A stretch of 64,000 nt of DNA from Adiantum capillus-veneris (taxonomy: Eukaryota > Streptophyta > Polypodiopsida > Polypodiales > Pteridaceae). The translations under genes and the position numbers were made by a program. The stretch spans positions 154,224,741-154,288,740 of the forward strand of contig CM043945.1 in the NCBI GenBank assembly GCA_014529385.2. The letters run 5' to 3'. Below the pieces are notes generated by a model. It searched no databases and had not been told where the DNA came from. It worked only from the letters and a program-made list of their open reading frames with translations. Positions 43,637 to 56,010 of this stretch are shown one piece after another (within the stretch, counting starts at the first letter, position 1; each line of letters begins with the position of its first letter).

Positions 43637-43637
43637 A

Positions 43638-43824
43638 TGTAAGAACTAGGGATGCTAGACCATAGGATCCTCCTCCCAACCCCCCATTATATAGGCGGCG
43701 GGCTCCTAGCCCCTTGCCCTAGACGAATCCCTCTTTAAAGTGTCTAGCCCGGCCCCTTGCCGTAGTCCGTGACCACCCTATCCTTAAGTTTGGGCCTTGC
43801 CCCTAAGAAACCCTTGTCCTGACA
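43638..43824 (-). repeat. G2 5' LTR, 187 bp (copy B)
   Basis: TGTAAGAACTAGGG to TTGTCCTGACA on the plus strand, followed by the ACTCG target duplication at 43825-43829. Its partner LTR is at 33307-33492. Confidence 0.88.
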
Positions 43825-44543
43825 ACTCGGAGTTTGGGGTAATTTGAGTTTTTTACCAATGCATAATTAATGAAATTGTGAGTTGCACCGTCATCTACCA
43901 ATATGTGCACCTTGTGCCCTTGTAGAGATCCGTGCATACGCACTAACTCATGTGGACCGAAGGTCTGTTTCCACTTGGAAGCTGTGATACAGCATTCATG
44001 CATCATCTCGGTGTGTGTTACTTTCACCGTAGAGAATGAGAGAAGACGTGAGGACAACAGGTTGCACCGTTGCACGTGTGCACTGCTTTCTCCTTGCCAT
44101 GAGCATCAGATTCCCCCTAGGGCAATCCTTTTTGCAATGGCCGCTTCCCAAGCATTGAAAACATAACTTCTCTTTTTTAGCCTTATCAAAGTCCTCAGCA
44201 GAGAGAGGACCACGGAACCCCTTGGTTTTTTTAGCTGCGTCAGAATTGGCTACTATAAATTTACTTTTATTGTGCCTATATATTGTGTGCGTATATTACC
44301 ATGTGTATTGACAGACACGTGATTATTATGTGATTTCTTTTCATTTGGATCATCATGAATGTGTGCTTTCACTATGGCCTCCTCAAGTGTTTTAGGGTCC
44401 TGGGTCTTGATGTGCTTCTTAAGCTCGGGCGTTAGAATGCAGATAAACCCTCGCACTTGTTGAAAGGTTTCTATGCCATCCAACTTGATGATAACATCCC
44501 GATAGTGAAAGGTATATTCAAGTAATGAAGGGTGTTGGTGCAT
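43825..44543 (-). pseudogene. Gypsy G1 gag C-terminus and protease start (copy B)
   Basis: Equivalent to 6480-7192 with LVDDGATHNFI and the CX2CX4HX4C knuckle. Bases around 44036-44075 differ from A by several small indels, so the frame is broken between knuckle and protease; there is a second small shift near 44225. Confidence 0.85.
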
Positions 44544-44546
44544 GAA

Positions 44547-45086
44547 ACATGTTTCCTAAGCCGTCCAATTTCGATCTGCCTCACATTAGGAAGATGATGG
44601 GGTGTAGGAGGGCCTCTTTATTTTCCATGAGCTTATGGAGGTGATTAACACTTTGACGAATAGGTGTATGACATCTGTGCAAGAATGGTGGGTGTGTAAG
44701 AGATGTGTAAGAGTGGTCAAAGGATGCACTTTCCCGCAAAAAAGGAGGTGGACAACTTTATGATTTTTGGCCTTCCATAACTTCCACATATGATCTCTGA
44801 TTTGAGCGAAGATCATAGATCTGCAATCTACATGTCAAGCTCTTTCCATACATATGCTACATAATATGGTTTTACACGCTAGATTTTAAATTCCATTTTG
44901 GGGGAAAACTTTGAATTCAAATAAACTAGCCATTTTGTCTCTTTGAATTCAAAAGGTGTCCTTTGATTACTTTCTTAATACTAAAGGTTTGACTTCCTTA
45001 AACTGCCAAATAAAGAGGCCCTCGTAGATACCATTCTCTTCCTAATGTTTGTGGGCCGAAATTCGTTTTGAAACATAGCCTCAAAG
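44547..45086. repeat. Inverted repeat inside G1 gag (copy B)
   Basis: Same fold-back arrangement as 7196-7735; therefore older than the duplication. Confidence 0.62.
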
Positions 45087-45176
45087 ACTACCGAACTCTG
45101 TGGAATGATATTCTTCTCTTTGAGAGACATCCACCATTTGTAGGCCTTGTCTTCCAGAGTTAAACTTGTTTGCAGA
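45015..45176 (-). pseudogene. Gypsy G1 gag middle segment (copy B)
   Basis: Codes the same DKAYKWWMSLKEKN and FRPTNIRKRM blocks as 7664-7825 and ends at the CACTA insertion. Confidence 0.85.
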
Positions 45177-45599
45177 CACTATGAGAGATCGTGGTGTTTA
45201 CCGCGGGCCATTACCGCAAAACAAGAGAGAGGAATTCAAAATGAGGAGAGAGAATCCTTTTGTGCTCAAGTGGCATTTTACCGCAAGTATTACCGCGTGC
45301 ATTTCCGGAATATTGCCGCGCACATTACCGCTAAAGCTGGACCCCCTCCCCCCTCCCTCTCCCACGGGTTTCCATTTAAATCCAATACAACTCAAAATGT
45401 ATTTACACACTACAACTCCTACACTCTCCAGAATGCTTGCTCACATCACTTAATCTCTCTTTCACTCTAAAAATTCTATACATAAATCATTGAACTCACA
45501 ACAAAACCATTACAAATCAAAATTACTATTCATAAGCACATAACGAAACATTTGCAAATTAATCATATACTACACCAAGTGAAAGAATGGAGAGTTTTA

Positions 45600-48500
45600 T
45601 TAATTCTCATCTTGTATAAGATCTCTACAAGCACTAGGATCCATATTTAGACCCATAGTATTCAAATCAATAAACAAATTTAGAGATTCTTCCTCCTCTC
45701 CATCACCTCCTGTAGAATCATCATCGCTTTCTCCCTCTTCCTCCTCCTCAAGATGACTATTTGCAAGGCTAGGCTGACCTTCTTCAACTTCTACTACATC
45801 TTCCTCTGCATCTTGTGGTGATGGTATGATGGGATCAATTACTGGCTCAATGTTCGTCTCTGCAAAGATAGATCTACCCCGCGGCGTGACTGGAAGGACA
45901 TACCAAAGTCTTCTTTGATATATACATGGCACATAAAAGACCTGTACGTCACACACAAAGAATAAGCTGATATACATAACTTAAATTTTTAATTTAAGTT
46001 AATTGCACATAGCCTAAATTACCTGCTCGCAACTACTAGGATACACCAAGTTGTCAGTTTTTCCCCGATGGAATTGGGTGGAATCCACCATAATGAGCCC
46101 ATTTTCATGTCTTTTGACCTCACCGCAAACCATCGGCACTCAAAGAGGAATTTGTGAAAATATCTGAAATCCACTTTGATTATTCTCTCTATAGTACCAC
46201 AATATCTGACCTCATCTGTTGTTGTGTCAAAGTCTCCCATCACGCCACAATCATTAGTGGTCCGACGCTCATCTATCTTGCGGGTGTGAAAATGTCGGCC
46301 TTCGGACCAAATGGAGTTGAAAATGAGACCCTACAATCACAATGCATAAGAGGTTACATCGCATTTCATTAAGTGATTTGCATACATGCATACATAGCAT
46401 ATACACACTCACCTTGCGCAAGCATCCTCGCGCATACTCTCATTCTTTAGGGCTTATTTGTTCTCCTTGTGCTTTGGCATTGGTCATGGCATTATGGATC
46501 CACTCTACTTGAATCAAATCAGGATATTTTGCAAGCTCTTTAGGAAAAGGAGGTGCACGTCTACCTCCATGGGACCTCTTCCATCTCTATCCCTTTCTCT
46601 AGCTGCGCGGGCTTCCAAGTACATATTGGCCCATTTGGTCATGATAGTGGCATTGAGTAAAGAGTAGTTGTTGACTATGGCATGAAACTCTCTATCCATG
46701 ACCAAGAGTGAGCCTTTTCCACTGGGAATGGTTGAGTGCTTCCTAGGATCCTCTTCTTCACTCCACAGACAAGGCAATGATGGATCCACTGTGATGAGAT
46801 ACTGCGAGACATACACAAATGCTTCTTGCACCACCCAACCTTCTGCCATGCTCTCCTGAAAACATTAAAACCGCATATTTTTATTAGTAACTCCATAGCA
46901 TATAAATGCTATCTATATTGTATTTATTTTGCATACCTCCGGTTGTGACCTCAATCTAGCAAAATCCTTTAAAGTCTTCAAGAATCTCTCCAAGAAGAAC
47001 ATCCATCTAGAGTGAACCACCCCACAAATGGCAATCTCCTCAATAAGGTGAAGCAATAGATGTATTTGGCTAACAAGGATTGTACGTGGGAATGCATCCT
47101 CAATAGCACACACTGCCTCTACTGCTAGCTGATGGGCTACTGGTATGGCTTCTACTTCTATCTCCTTGGAGCTCACAAATCTACAGGGCAAACGTTATAT
47201 AGTAGATGAAAAAAATTTCCAAAGTTCATGCATGCACAACATGATATAGTACTTGAAAAAACCCATTACCTCACAATCTCACCCACTTTGAATATTGCAG
47301 CCTTCACCTTAGTGTCCCCATAACCACTAATAGTTATGGGAAGTACAAACTACAAACAATAAAACATCTTAGTGAATGTCAACCTATATATAAGGACACA
47401 TAGACACCACAAACTGTTCTACTCTTAACTGAAGGATTTTATGCCAATCATGGGATTTCAATCCATACAATTGAGTGGAGCCACCCTTTTTGGTTTTTGT
47501 GAAAGCACCTTTGAGTGACCGCATATATCCCGTTGGAGTTCTGATGGATGCAATAACTTGCTTTGTCCACTCTTGGTCTACCTTTGACATTATCCACGGT
47601 GATTTTGGGAGAATCATCTTTCCTCGCTCCCCCATGCGGGGCGTGGCTGAAGGGGGGAGACGTCTAATGGCTCTTAAATCTTCCCTAGCACCCAATGAAT
47701 CCTTCTTGCCAATTATGTGATCCCATATAGCTTGCCCAACATTTTTGAATACATGCATAGGGTCCAATAAGTGCTGAATTTTCAATGAATCCCAATAGGG
47801 GAGCGACAAGAAGATCGACTACCTCGACATACCCTTTGGCAACCCATTGGGAGGCGGTGAGGTACCATGATGCTCCTCCCAATGTTTCGCCCAATCAGCC
47901 ATGTTCCAATGGAACGGCTGCACTCCATTGATAGGGGGAGCATATCTACGATGTGAAGGAGGTAGGAAGCGATGGTTTTTGGGATGGATCACCTTCCCAA
48001 GAAGAGGAGGTCTCTCTGTCACAAGGGAAGGGCCACAAGTGGGACATGCACTATGTCCAGATGTTGCCAATCCTGCCAAGAGGTAAACAAACGTTACACA
48101 TGAGATGATAAACCTAAAGCAAAGAGTACAATTAACATGTGCATACTTACCAGATACCTCTCTAAATCCTGGGTAATCATGCATGGTCCACATGAGGATT
48201 CACTTGATGACGGCTTTGCGATCTTGTGGTGGCCGTGAAATGTCAATGACATATATGCCTCTCCATAGTTCTTGAAGCTCATCAATAAGAGGCTGCAGAT
48301 ATACATCCATATTTTTTACCTTGTGCTTTCCTGGAATGAGAAGTGATAGTAAAATGTTTCCCTTTTTTGTTGCCTCCCAAGGCGGAATATTGTAGTTTAC
48401 AACCACCACCGGCCAAGTGCTCCATGAAGTAGAGCGGTGCCCAAATGGATTCACTCCATCACTAGCTAACCCAATCCTCAAGTGACGAGGCTCATCCCTG

Positions 48501-49569
48501 AACTCTAGCCATGTGTCCTCTATGTGCTTCCACGCTGGTGAGTCAGCTGACACTCTCATAATACCATCTGTGGAGCGATTTTTTGCATGCCAACTCAAAA
48601 GCTCGCTCGTACCCTTCGATCTAAACATGTGTTAGATGCGAGGGATGAGTGGAAAATGCCTCAAAACTTTACGTGGAATTCTGTTGCTCTGCATTCCTTC
48701 TTTGAACCTAGGCTCCCCGCACGATGGACATGTGCCACAATCGGCATGCTCATTACGAAAGAGCACACAATCGTTCACGCAAGCATGAATGCGATCATAA
48801 TCCATCCCTAATGCAGTCACCACTTCGCGGGCTTTTCGTCTATTCTCTGACATGTGATTGCCAGCTGGCAGCATCTTTCCTAGCAACCTATCACAAGAAG
48901 AAACTACATTAGAAGTTAATTTATGCACTCCACAAGTATCCTTCACAATCTGTATACATACCTCAAAAGTGCGTCGACACTAGCATTGCTCCATCCAAAC
49001 ATCGCCTGAAGGTTAAGGACTTCGAGAGATGCCCTTAAAATGGAGTAAGAGCATCTATCATATAGTGCGGTGTGTGCCGAATCGAGTAGCTCACTCCTCG
49101 TTCTTTCGGAAGCTTCTTCGCATGCACACTCTGGTTCATGCTTCTCCTCTCGTGCAAAGAGATCCTCAACCATTCTATGCAAATGGTCGTCTTCTGCATA
49201 CACGTAAGGAGATGGGATGTGGTCACTCGGATAAGAGGGAGCAGTAGTACTTGGCTGATTTGATGTGCTTCCTCCCTCTCTAATGGATTCCTGGCGCATG
49301 CGCTCTTCCACCCTCCTTTCCTCTCCTCCACCAACCACACGCCAATGAGGGGTGACGTCAATAGCCGCTACAATTCGCAGATCATTTGTTTCCATCCGTG
49401 CACGCTTGCGAGGATCTTCCCATAGTCCATAATCTTCTACATGGCTCAAGCATATCCGTCGAAGTCGAGCAATGGCGCATTTGCACCGCACGCATGGGCA
49501 TGGTAATCGCTCGGCCAACCACCGTGATCTATCCGGTTCAGTGGACGGGCCAAAATCATCCCAAGAAAC
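45600..49569 (-). pseudogene. TNP2-type CACTA transposase (copy B)
   Basis: Same domain order as 8241-12212: Cys-rich N-terminus, TNP2 core, DUF4218 block (46930-47190), DUF4216 block (45900-46245) and acidic tail. The terminal exon is intact here for 125 codons down to DLIQDEN-stop at 45600-45602, whereas A has a one-base loss in it. The three internal stops (48632-48634, 48200-48202, 47819-47821) match those in A. One base is lost near 46124 and two bases differ near 46180 in the DUF4216 block. Confidence 0.9.
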
Positions 49570-49794
49570 CTACATTAATAAATTACATACACTAATTAAA
49601 ATCAAATTACCAAAGAATGTTAATAAAATATCAGAAAAAGTAAAAATTAAACTTTTAGGTAAAAATGTCATTTTCAAAGTACTAGGAATACTTTCATTTT
49701 ATATATTTTTTATAAAAACATAGTACCAATAGATTTTGAGGATCAATACTAATAATGTCAGAACGTGGCCATCTGTGTATATGGCCTGAATTTG

Positions 49795-49849
49795 CGCCGC
49801 GGTAATAGGTGTGGTAATCAGCGCGGTAATACTCGCGGTAATAGGAGTG
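49795..49849. repeat. Internal GCGGTAAT motif cluster (copy B)
   Basis: Same cluster as 12441-12490, between the two divergent genes. Confidence 0.65.
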
Positions 49850-49873
49850 GCAAAACAATTTTCAATTTTTTTA

Positions 49874-50062
49874 ATAAATAGGGGCACCCGCGTGCCCCGC
49901 GAAGTTCAAAGCCCTAAAATTTGAATTTCATCGTCTTCTCCAAAGAAGCCGAGAGCGCGAACCTCACAACCTTGAGCTCTACCTCCATCTCCACTCTTCT
50001 ACTCTCCACCATCTCTACTCTTCCACTCTCCTACCCTCTCCCAACAAGCGCTTCAATTCCAT
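49874..50062 (+). promoter_or_regulatory. Leader exon and promoter of the TnpA-like gene (copy B)
   Basis: TATA-like word, CT-rich leader and donor CCAT/GTAAGT as in copy A. Confidence 0.5.
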
Positions 50063-50527
50063 GTAAGTGTTGTTGTTATGTTTTTTGATTTTTTCACACG
50101 CATACACACACATGCATAGTCACACATGCATACACACATGCATACACTCATACACACGCATGCACACACATGCATACACACACACACACTAATTAGTGCA
50201 TGTGTTCTTTACACACACTAATTAGTGTGTGCATTATTCTAATGCACACACTAATTAGTGTAATTAAAGTACACCATAACTTAAATTTGTTAATTAGTGG
50301 CTACTTGAAAAATCTAAACATTAATGTACACACTAATTAGTGCATGTGTTCTTTACACACAATAATTAGTGTGTGCATTATTCTAATGCACACACTAATT
50401 AATGTAAGTAAAGACACACCAAAACCTAAATTTGTTAATTATTAGTTACTTGCAAAATCTAAACTTGTTAGATTTGTCAAATTTGTTAAATTGATTACTT
50501 GCATAACCTAATATGTTAAATTTGGGA

Positions 50528-51820
50528 TTGGCCATGCACACACTAATTAGTGTGTGATTAGTGTGCACGTTGGCCAATGTGATTGGTCAATGCACACATG
50601 CACTAATTAGTGTGTGATTAGTGTGTGCATTGGTCAATGGGATTAGCCAATTCACACACTAATTAGTATGTGTTAACACATACTAATTTGTGTGTGATTA
50701 GTGTGTGCATTGGCCAATGTGATTGGTCAATGCACACACTAATTAGTTTGTGATTAGTGTGTGCATTGGCCAATGTGATTGGTCAATGCACACACTAATT
50801 AGTTTGGGATTAGTGTGTGCATTGGTCAATTGGATTGGCCAATACACACACTATTTAGTGTGTGATTATTGTGTGCACAAGCCAATAGGATTGGTCAATA
50901 CACACACTAATTAGTATGTATTAACACACACTAATTTGTGTGTGATTCGTGTGTGCATTGCCCAATGTGATTGGTCAATGCACACACTAATTAGTTTGGG
51001 ATTAGTGTGTGCATTGGCCAATGTGATTGGTCAATGCACACACTAATTAGTTTGGGATTAGTGTGTGCATTGGTCAATTGGATTGGCCAATACACACACT
51101 AATTAGTATATGTTAGCACATACTAATTTGTGTGTGATTAGTGTGTGCATTGGCCAATGTGATTGGTCAATGCACACACTAATTAGTTTGGGATTAGTGT
51201 GTGCATTGACCAATATGATTGGTCAATGCACACACTAATTAGTTTGGGATTAGTGTGTGCATTGGTCAATTGGATTGGCCAATACACACACTAATTGATA
51301 TGTGTTAACACACACTAATTTGTGTGTGATTAGTGTGTGCATTGGACAATGTGACTGGTCAATGCACACACTAATTAGTTTGGGATTAGTGTGTGCATTG
51401 GTCAATTGGATTGGCCAATACACACACTAATTTGTGTGTGATTAGTGTGTGCATTGGCCAATGTGATTGGTCAATGCACACACTAATTAGTTTGTGATTA
51501 ATGTGTGCATTGACCAATCACATTGGCCAATGCACACACTAATTAGTTTGGGATTAGTGTGTGCATTGGTCAATTGGATTGGCCAATACACACACTATTT
51601 AGTGTGTGCATTGGCCAATGTGATTCGTCAATGCACACACTAATTAGTATGTGTTAACACACACTAATTTGTGTGTGCATTGGTCAATGTGATTGTTCAA
51701 TGCACACACTAATTAGTTTGGGATTAGTGTGTGAATTGGTCAATTGGATTGGCCAATACACACACTATTTAGTGTGTGATTAGTGTGTGCATAAGCCAAT
51801 TGGATTGGCCAATACACACT
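50528..51820. repeat. Palindromic minisatellite, about 57-bp period (copy B)
   Basis: Same units and same length as 13183-14490; only a few base changes, for example GATTAATGTGTGC at about 51498 where A has GATTAGTGTGTGC. A degenerate ACACATGCAT tract precedes it at 50094-50190. Confidence 0.9.
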
Positions 51821-52187
51821 AAAACACACACTAATTATGTTAAATTAAACAACAATCAACACAAAAACATAAACATACCTCCAGGATTAAGTCGTAGGTG
51901 ACGTATTAGGCCCCAATGGCCGTCCAAGTGATCGCGCAATCGGTCACACTAATCATAAACACAATAATCTCTTATTAGTCAATACACACACTAATATCTT
52001 ATTAGCACTCAAAGCTTTGCAAGACTCTTTTATAGGTTGTAGACACACATTGGATTATTTCCACATTAGGTTCTTTCAACATTGGATACTATAGAGAATC
52101 CAATGTTTGAAAAAAATCAATGTGTAAATTTTTAATCTTATATTCGAATTTTATACCCTAGTTTAATCTTTGTCGTAATAAATGCAG

Positions 52188-53672
52188 ACCATGTCTTCTT
52201 CTTCCACACCACACTTTTGCAGCATTGAGGATTTCATGGCAGACATGATGTCATATCCCGACGCTCTCTCTGCCTATCATTCACAGCCTTCGCCTCAACA
52301 GTCATCATCAGGGTTCCGCTGGTTTCGGGACACTCTTGATGGGTCCGCTGCCGTACCTATGATCGATCCAGATGTGGAGAGGGCATTGCGTCTTCGGGCT
52401 GAGTGGTTAGGTTCGCAGCAGACCCTTACGCAACGCTATTCACCGGCGCAGGTAGCAGCTTTTGGATTATCAGAGGTCTCTACTCCGACTGGTGGCACTC
52501 CATACCTGTAGAGTTTTCCAGCTACTGCTCCAGGTTCAACTTTTCCTTCACAGGATCCAACGCCCCAGGGTCCGACGCCGTTGGGTGCGACACCACAGGG
52601 TCCGACGCCACGGGCGTCCACCTATCCATCACTTATCCCACCTTCTGTCCCAGACTCACGTCGGCGCTCTTCTGGCAGTCAGCGTCAGGGCAGCTCGTGC
52701 GCTAGCGCCGGTCGATCTCGACGAGGGAGCGGAGCTCGTTGTTGTTTTGGGGGGGGGGGGTACTACAGATTCTCCTCCACAGTCGCCGCTCCCTGCTCCA
52801 GCAGAAGATGAGGACAATGACATGCCTTCACCAGATGCTCGCGGGTTACACTACCAGGTTCATAGAGAAGGTATGGTGGATCTCGGGACAGCGCAGGGCA
52901 GGAGATTCCGCACACACGTCAACCAGTTAATCCACTCCACATATATCAATTGTTTTCTCAAATTTGATCAGCAAGATCCCTACAACCTCACATATATAGA
53001 GACAATCATGCACATGCGTTTCCCCAACCTGAGGGGCAACAATTCTCAAGGCAATGGTTGCAAGAGCATGTCAAAACATTTATGAAGAACAAAAAATCTA
53101 GTGTGAGGAGAGCTGCAAAGAAGACAATGGAGTCTCCAGAGCATAGCTATCGGACAGGAAATGTCCATGATGTGGAGTGGGAGACCGCTATGGGCGAGAA
53201 AGAGGACGAAAGGGCAACGGGTGCGAGGATGTATACGCGTCAAGTTGAGGCCAGATCCCATCAGACTCCTACGCATTATGGTTCGGGAGGAAAAACGGCT
53301 TGGAAAGACAAATATGTAAGTAAAAATATTAGTTTTATTGTAAAAAATCTAATGTTTTTCAATTAATTAATTGGTTGCTATTTTTTGTCAGTATAACATT
53401 ACCATGAGTCGCCCGACCAGAGATGTGCAGAGATATAGAGAGAACCATACCGAATATCAAACTTGGTGTTGGTTGTTTGAAAATCAAATGATCTCTCGAG
53501 AGGAATTCGAAAATGCGTGCAAAAGTCTGCAACATGTAAGTTTAATCTTATTTAAATAATCAAATTGTTGATTTTATATCAAATATTAAATAACAAAGTG
53601 TTAATTGTTTCTTTTTTATGGTTTTGCAGAGTCAAGGAGTTCCACGCGAAATGCCGCCAACTCCCCCAATGA
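52188..53672 (+). pseudogene. TnpA-like second gene of the CACTA element (copy B)
   Basis: ATG at 52191; exon boundaries at 53315/53316, 53391/53392, 53535/53536 and about 53629/53630 match copy A. The TAG at 52509-52511 is shared. The G-run has 12 rather than 13 bases, which puts the downstream charged domain in a different frame relation to the first part. The last exon has one extra A, so the TGA used in A is out of frame here. Confidence 0.58.
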
Positions 53673-53925
53673 CATCCTGTATTTTGTATGCGCGGGCCCC
53701 GTTTGCCCTATCCCACATGACCATAATCTATTTGTACACGCGGCTTTTTTTTTGCCCTTTATGTAAATGCAATACTATCATTTTTTGGCTCAATACCTCC
53801 CCAATTGTTATTTCACTTATGTAAATGAAATAATCAATATTTTTTGGTTCAATGTATTGTCCAATTGTGATATTTTGTTGTAATTAATAATAATTTTGTA
53901 AAATAACTAAAATAAATAAAAAAAT

Positions 53926-53973
53926 AGATGACCTTTTGGATGGTCCTGCAAAGGACAATCCAAACGGTCATCT
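53926..53973. repeat. Hairpin at the inner edge of the right terminus (copy B)
   Basis: Same 22-bp arms and GCAA loop as 16588-16635. Confidence 0.8.
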
Positions 53974-53984
53974 GTTTTTTTATA

Positions 53985-54215
53985 ATAAATCCTACCGCGA
54001 TAACACGCACGCAGTAATGTTTGCGGGTATGTTTGTAGCAAAAAACGCGGTAATAGGGGTGGAAATATATCCGCAAACGTTACCGCGGATGTTACCACTA
54101 GACCACTACCGCAAAATTTTCCGTAATGTTTTCTGCGTATGGGAATTTTTATATTTCAAGTTTGTTTGTTTTTTTGCGGTAATGTGAGCGATAATACCGC
54201 ACATATGTTATAGTG
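53985..54215. repeat. Right subterminal TTACCGC repeats (copy B)
   Basis: Same set of motifs as 16650-16877, with one TTACCGC changed to TTACCAC at about 54090. Confidence 0.72.
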
Positions 54216-54626
54216 AGTGCTCTGGATGCATCCGGAGTACGCCGTAAGGCGTGAATTCCATGCTACTTGCTGAGAAAGAGTGAGAGTGTGTGAAGAATTT
54301 GGAGACGGACCTTGTCCATGATCTGAAGGGCCTTGCCCCTGAGTTGCAGTGTGCTCATGCATGTGTGTGTCAACAGGGCCCTTGGCCTGCTGCTACATAA
54401 ATTCTATCACTAACATAGATAATGTAGTGACATTTTCATTTAAAGATGCAAATTTTTCTTCTATTACTGATATGCGTGTTTAAAGTGCACAAAATTCTTG
54501 AATATCGAGCAATTCATAAGCGTCATCACCTCCCGTAGCGTAGCGGGCACCCTTCGTGAGAGCATCCGACCGCGAGCCATCATGGACAGGATCAGGCGTT
54601 ATACGATGCTCAAAATCAAAAGTCAT
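54216..54626 (-). pseudogene. Gypsy G1 gag N-terminal segment with 89-bp deletion (copy B)
   Basis: Same gag start (ATG at 54626-54624) as copy A. It lacks A 16941-17029, which removes the KPPTFKG entry to the capsid domain and shifts the frame. The new junction is at about 54280 (GAGAAAG/AGTGAGAG). Confidence 0.82.
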
Positions 54627-54879
54627 ATTGATATCTCAATCTATGGCAACACCGTGCAGTGTAAAAAACAGAAAGAAGAATACCCTGATTCGAAAAACAA
54701 TCCCGTAGTCGTAGGTTTCACCGCAATTAATAATTAGTTATGCTAATACGTTGATCGTCAAAGCTTTAAGCAACCTGTAAATCCGTCACTTCCATTACAC
54801 CGCAGATTTAGCAGTAAAGAACTATCTTCCACTTGGCGCATACTTAATTATTTGAATTGTATTATTGTCATGTGATTAG

Positions 54880-54880
<1 letters not shown>

Positions 54881-54915
<35 letters not shown>
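54881..54915. repeat. CT microsatellite (copy B)
   Basis: About 35 bp; the A allele is about 70 bp. Confidence 0.97.
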
Positions 54916-54919
<4 letters not shown>

Positions 54920-55057
54920 ATGAATCAAGTGTTTCAGCATTCTTACACTCTACCAATATCAATGCAAAATGTTTTCTGTGAGGAATTCCATGTTCCAAAA
55001 CACTGATAGGGTGGTTGCTCTTTACAACACTAGAACTTTATGTCATCTAGAAGTTTG

Positions 55058-55060
<3 letters not shown>

Positions 55061-55112
<52 letters not shown>
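55061..55112. repeat. Compound CT/CA microsatellite (copy B)
   Basis: A CT run followed by a CA run, as at 17853-17904. Confidence 0.97.
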
Positions 55113-55195
55113 ATTTAAGGCTCAACGCTTTTGTGTGAAGTAATTATTATTACTTTACAAGAAAAAAATAATCTTCGTTTCAATCTAGAGGCTTG

Positions 55196-55452
55196 TTAGC
55201 TTAAGCGGCACTTCTTTTGGCAATTATCTTGGCATTTACGCATAGACGATCTTAAATATCCAGGAATCTTGCTAGCGTGGGTCTCCATGTTGTGAAAAGA
55301 ACTATCTATTACATGGCACTTACGGCCATCAGGTTGAGTGCAGGAGTCGAGAGTAAAAATTAAGTGCTGCTCTCCAGTTGGTTTTTTGTACGTGAAACCT
55401 TCTTCCGTCATCTTCCCCCCGGAATTTTTGCATGGCACGAGCCATTCTCACT
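55196..55452 (-). pseudogene. Unrecognised cysteine-rich terminal exon, frameshifted (copy B)
   Basis: Same C-terminal coding (SCTQPDGRKCHVIDSS to KCQDNCQKKCRLS) as 17991-18248, but a run of six C near 55415 (five in A) shifts the start of the exon into another frame. It could be a sequencing error in either copy. Confidence 0.4.
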
Positions 55453-55524
55453 TCCTTAATAAGCATATCATACAATCAATCAAAGTGAAATTAGAGACAT
55501 TGGCATAATACAGACTAGAATTAG

Positions 55525-55557
55525 CGAGAGAGAGAGAGTAGAGAGAGAGAGAGAGAA

Positions 55558-55614
<57 letters not shown>

Positions 55615-55631
55615 CTCTCTCTCTCTCTCAA
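55525..55631. repeat. Head-to-head GA/CT array with AGCGCT centre (copy B)
   Basis: A GA array (with one TAGAG interruption) meets a CT array (with one CTCTAC interruption) at AGCGCT (55557-55562), making a quasi-palindrome. Copy A has instead three separate arrays with about 400 bp of unique DNA between them. Confidence 0.85.
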
Positions 55632-56010
55632 GTCTTGCCCACTTGTAAATCATTGAAGGCTGGGATTCGCGAACTCACAGTCGTTTGTTGCGCAGGTCGA
55701 CGATGAAGGAGGAGTGCAAATGTTATCTTTTTCTTTTACAAATTATCTGCAAGCGTCGTGAGTCCTCGCAGTATACGGCGACAAATTCTGGTACTGAGTC
55801 TGAGCGGGTAGTGTTCAATACCGACGTGGCACTTTTGCAAAGACAGCTGTCGGACAGCTGCAGCCTAAGGCTTGGTCCGAGTATCCGTATCGGGCACAAC
55901 TAGGTTATGAACGATGTAGTCAAGGTGAAGAGCAGAAAGACGTGCGGAGGACATGCAAGACATTTCTCTTTATATTCAAGTTGCATGAACTTTGACCGTA
56001 GGGCCTTGCA

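Larger units (their letters stand above)
33120..43824 (-). mobile_element. Composite gypsy G2 with a nested copia, inserted in G1 protease
   Basis: The inserted segment is bounded by ACTCG on both sides (33115-33119, 43825-43829). From right to left it carries the 5' LTR (43638-43824), primer site, leader, decayed gag start, the copia element, unrecognised sequence, a short pol C-terminus, the polypurine tract, a 3' LTR (33307-33492) and an abnormal LTR fragment (33120-33306). The 5' and 3' LTRs differ at roughly one site in ten, so the insertion is old. Confidence 0.78.
45177..54215. mobile_element. CACTA (En/Spm) DNA transposon inserted in G1 gag (copy B)
   Basis: CACTA at 45177-45181 and TAGTG at 54211-54215, 9039 bp. 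Gene order, minisatellite, internal motif cluster and flanking gag halves match copy A, so the insertion precedes the duplication. Confidence 0.88.
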
